A DNA stretch of 34,830 nt from RGIG5612 sp963599255 (lineage in GTDB: Bacteria > Bacillota > Clostridia > Lachnospirales > Lachnospiraceae), in assembly GCA_963599255.1 (NCBI GenBank), contig CAVBWS010000018.1, forward strand, positions 1 to 34,830. Direction: 5' to 3'. The position numbers were made by a program, and so were the translations under genes. The first letter of the stretch is position 1. Every line of letters begins with the position of its first letter. Below are positions 32,846 through 34,830 of this stretch, in pieces. The notes under the pieces are model-generated. The model saw only the letters and a program-made list of their open reading frames with translations. It was not told where the DNA came from and did not search any database.

Positions 32846-33754
32846 ATGCCAATTAAAGTTCAAAGCGATCTGCCTGCCAAGGCGGTCATAGAAAAAGAAA
32901 ATATATTCATTATGGATGAAAACAGAGCAATAAGTCAGGACATACGTCCTCTTGAAATTGTTCTGGTTAATCTTATGCCATTGAAGGAAGATACGGAGAT
33001 TCAGATGTTAAGAAGCCTGTCCAATACACCGCTTCAGGTTAATCTGATGTTCGTTGCGCCGCACCATGTGAGCAAGAACACGCCGCTGTCTCATCTCAAT
33101 CAGTTTTATCATAAATTTGAAGATATTAAGGACAGAAAATTTGACGGGCTTATTATAACCGGTGCCCCTGTGGAGATGATGGATTTCGAAGAGGTAGATT
33201 TCTGGAATGAGATAGTCAGCATAATGGATTGGTCGGAGACACATGTTACCTCGACCATTTTCCTGTGCTGGGCAGCTCAGGCGGCACTTTATCATTTCTA
33301 TGGGATGAAGAAGCGAATTCTTGATAAGAAGATTTCAGGAATTTATAACCATAAGGTACATTACAGGAAAACGCCGCTGGTAAGAGGATTTGATGATGTG
33401 TTCTGTGCGCCCCATTCACGAAATACCGAAATAAGCGCCAGGGATATTGCTAAGTGCAGGGACATAACAGTTCTGGCGGATTCTGATGAGGTCGGAATGT
33501 TTTTATCAATCGCGGAGGAAGGCAAGAAGATATTCATTATGGGGCATCCAGAATATGACAGAAATACTCTGGATAATGAGTACAAGAGAGATACGAAGAA
33601 GGGCATAAATCCTGATATTCCGGCCAATTATTATCCGGATGATAATCCTGAGAACAAGCCGCTTCTTACGTGGAGAGCCCACGCTAATACCTTGTACACA
33701 AACTGGCTTAATTATTATGTATACCAGGCCACACCATATGATCTGGGAAAATAG
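32846..33754 (+). CDS. metA: Homoserine O-acetyltransferase (MetA type)
   Basis: 302 residues. It activates homoserine for methionine synthesis. The catalytic Cys is 141 (FLCWAAQA), and His234 and Glu246 are placed in GHPEYDRNTLDNEY. Residue 110 is Glu in GAPVEMM. In Bacillus cereus the matching Glu111 selects acetyl-CoA, while Gly selects succinyl-CoA, so this copy is predicted to use acetyl-CoA. AAGGGGG precedes the ATG. It uses the product of hom upstream. No SAM riboswitch or S-box is visible in its leader. Confidence 0.95.
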   Translation: MPIKVQSDLPAKAVIEKENIFIMDENRAISQDIRPLEIVLVNLMPLKEDTEIQMLRSLSNTPLQVNLMFVAPHHVSKNTPLSHLNQFYHKFEDIKDRKFDGLIITGAPVEMMDFEEVDFWNEIVSIMDWSETHVTSTIFLCWAAQAALYHFYGMKKRILDKKISGIYNHKVHYRKTPLVRGFDDVFCAPHSRNTEISARDIAKCRDITVLADSDEVGMFLSIAEEGKKIFIMGHPEYDRNTLDNEYKRDTKKGINPDIPANYYPDDNPENKPLLTWRAHANTLYTNWLNYYVYQATPYDLGK

Positions 33755-33774
33755 AAAAAATTATAAAAAACTGC

Positions 33775-33803
33775 TTGTTAAAAACCGTCAAATGATGGAT
33801 ACT
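33775..33803 (+). promoter_or_regulatory. Candidate guaB promoter
   Basis: TTGTTA (33775-33780) and GATACT (33798-33803) with a 17-base spacer. Confidence 0.4.
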
Positions 33804-33814
33804 TGTTCTAATAT

Positions 33815-33851
33815 ACCGATGTATTGTATTTAACAGGTACAATGTGTCGGT
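33815..33851 (+). other. Hairpin in the guaB leader
   Basis: ACCGATGTATTGTA (33815-33828) pairs with TACAATGTGTCGGT (33838-33851) except for two central positions, around a 9-base loop. It starts about 12 bases after the candidate promoter's -10 box and lacks a T-run. Confidence 0.45.
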
Positions 33852-33880
33852 GGGATGAACAATATAAACTGATAAATTAG

Positions 33881-33942
33881 CTCGGACAATGGATGTACGA
33901 TTGTATAAACGTGTCTTCATATATGCATGATCACTGCCCGAG
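33881..33942 (+). promoter_or_regulatory. Possible structured leader upstream of guaB
   Basis: CTCGG (33881-33885) and CCGAG (33938-33942) close a 62-base region containing CAAT/ATTG (33887/33900). I looked for the purine riboswitch core and do not find a convincing match. This is only a weak structural suggestion. Confidence 0.25.
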
Positions 33943-33971
33943 ACTTCTATCTTATCTACAGGGAGGATATA

Positions 33972-34830
33972 ATGGCCACATATATTGATGAACCTTCACG
34001 TACTTTTAATGAGTACCTGTTAATTCCGGGATATTCTTCAGCTGAATGTATTCCGAAAAATGTTTCACTTAAGACACCGCTTGTAAAATACAAAAAAGGC
34101 GAGGAACCTGCGATCAGCATGAACATACCATTGGTATCGGCAATCATGCAGGCGGTATCAGGAGATCGACTGGCAGTCGCACTTGCAACAGAAGGCGGTG
34201 TTTCTTTTATTTATGGCTCACAGTCTATTGAAGACGAGGCAGCCATGGTTAAGAGAGCTAAAACCCATAGAGCAGGTTTCGTAGAGAGTGATTCTAACTT
34301 GTCACCGGAAAATACTCTGGAAGATGTTATAGCGCTTACTGCTAAGACAGGACATTCAACCATTGCAATAACAGAGGACGGAACAGCTGCAGGAAGGCTG
34401 GTCGGCATAGTAACCAGCAGAGACTACAGGATCAGCCGTATGAGCACGGATATCAAGGTAAAGGAGTTCATGACTCCGTTTGATAAGCTTATTACAGCAC
34501 CTGAGAGCACAACTCTTAAGGAAGCTAATGATATTATCTGGGATCATAAGCTTAATTCACTTCCGATCATCAATGATGAAGGACAGCTTCGTTACATGGT
34601 ATTCAGAAAGGACTATGATACACATAAGCAGAATCCTAATGAGCTCCTTGATGCACAGAAACGTTATGTGGTTGGCGCAGGTATCAATACCAGAGATTAT
34701 GCTGAACGTGTTCCGGCTCTTCTTGAAGCAGGTGCAGATGTTCTCTGTATTGATTCGTCAGAGGGATTTTCAGCATGGCAGGAGCAGACACTTAAGTGGA
34801 TCAGAGATAATTACGGGGATTCAGTTAAGG
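33972..34830 (+). CDS. guaB: IMP dehydrogenase, N-terminal part (continues past the window)
   Basis: 286 complete codons are visible and the gene runs off the right edge. It oxidises IMP to XMP, committing purines to guanine nucleotides. The N-terminal barrel part is followed by CBS domains at about 105-215 and return to the barrel with VVGAGINTRD. ADVLCIDSSEGFS places the substrate/NAD-binding Asp at 261. The catalytic Cys loop lies beyond the window. FNEYLLIPG, IPLVSAIMQAVSG, DSN and FRKDYD resemble the Tritrichomonas foetus type rather than the Bacillus or E. coli type. GGGAGGATATA precedes the ATG. Confidence 0.93.
   Translation, partial: MATYIDEPSRTFNEYLLIPGYSSAECIPKNVSLKTPLVKYKKGEEPAISMNIPLVSAIMQAVSGDRLAVALATEGGVSFIYGSQSIEDEAAMVKRAKTHRAGFVESDSNLSPENTLEDVIALTAKTGHSTIAITEDGTAAGRLVGIVTSRDYRISRMSTDIKVKEFMTPFDKLITAPESTTLKEANDIIWDHKLNSLPIINDEGQLRYMVFRKDYDTHKQNPNELLDAQKRYVVGAGINTRDYAERVPALLEAGADVLCIDSSEGFSAWQEQTLKWIRDNYGDSVK

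Noticed and set aside
33881..33960. Purine riboswitch before guaB
   Set aside because: The conserved TATAA...GTTTCTACC...TGACTA pattern is not present beyond a vague TTCTATC match.

Overview
The window reads as a chromosomal segment of an anaerobic, low-to-mid GC Firmicute, most likely a gut Lachnospiraceae-type Clostridium relative. Support for this comes from A/G-rich Shine-Dalgarno sites before most genes, a Tp47-like secreted protein, a glycyl-type one-carbon gene (glyA), an AlaX-L editing protein, a ferredoxin-like aldo/keto reductase and the overall gene repertoire. The family assignment is inference from protein resemblance by eye; there is no rRNA or tRNA gene in the window to settle it.

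Layout. (1) Positions 1-2400, minus strand: a ferric-reductase-like membrane protein (cut by the window edge) behind a secreted Tp47-like protein, with a candidate promoter and palindromic operator. (2) Positions 2500-10812: a TRAP transporter (dctP, dctQ, dctM) followed by two NTF2/SnoaL-like genes carrying three related domains. Converging on them is a UGSC-motif-like fusion protein in which the signature selenocysteine/cysteine is alanine, and a LysR regulator is divergent from that gene. I read this as an uncharacterised uptake-and-catabolism locus for an organic acid. It is the best candidate here for an undescribed system. (3) Positions 10759-13303: a recombination scar in which roughly 100-bp direct repeats (end of lysR plus start of ydcF) flank a broken ATC-hydrolase fragment and an intact ADP-ribosylglycohydrolase, followed by a ydcF-like gene. 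(4) Positions 13385-20208: core functions, namely alanyl-tRNA editing, glyA, purC, a GatB/YqeY protein, an rRNA pseudouridine synthase and the azlCD exporter, with a 211-bp palindromic extragenic element between glyA and purC.

(5) Positions 20377-22718: an NAD salvage pair (NMN/NaMN adenylyltransferase and nicotinate phosphoribosyltransferase) with a sugar acetyltransferase. (6) Positions 23130-32648: an MFS transporter, homoserine dehydrogenase, a MATE exporter, an Fe-S aldo/keto reductase, a HAD-thiamine pyrophosphokinase fusion, an RluF-like pseudouridine synthase and NAD-dependent DNA ligase. (7) Positions 32846-34830: metA of the predicted acetyl-CoA type and the first 286 codons of guaB, whose sequence resembles the Tritrichomonas-type IMP dehydrogenase.

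Three related palindromic elements (22845-23110, 25819-25921, 32706-32803) sit between genes; the first carries a 165-bp internal insertion. Two housekeeping proteins (AlaX-L and the RsuA-type enzyme) carry extra hydrophilic insertions. Promoters, terminators and operators listed are pattern readings by eye, not tested predictions.
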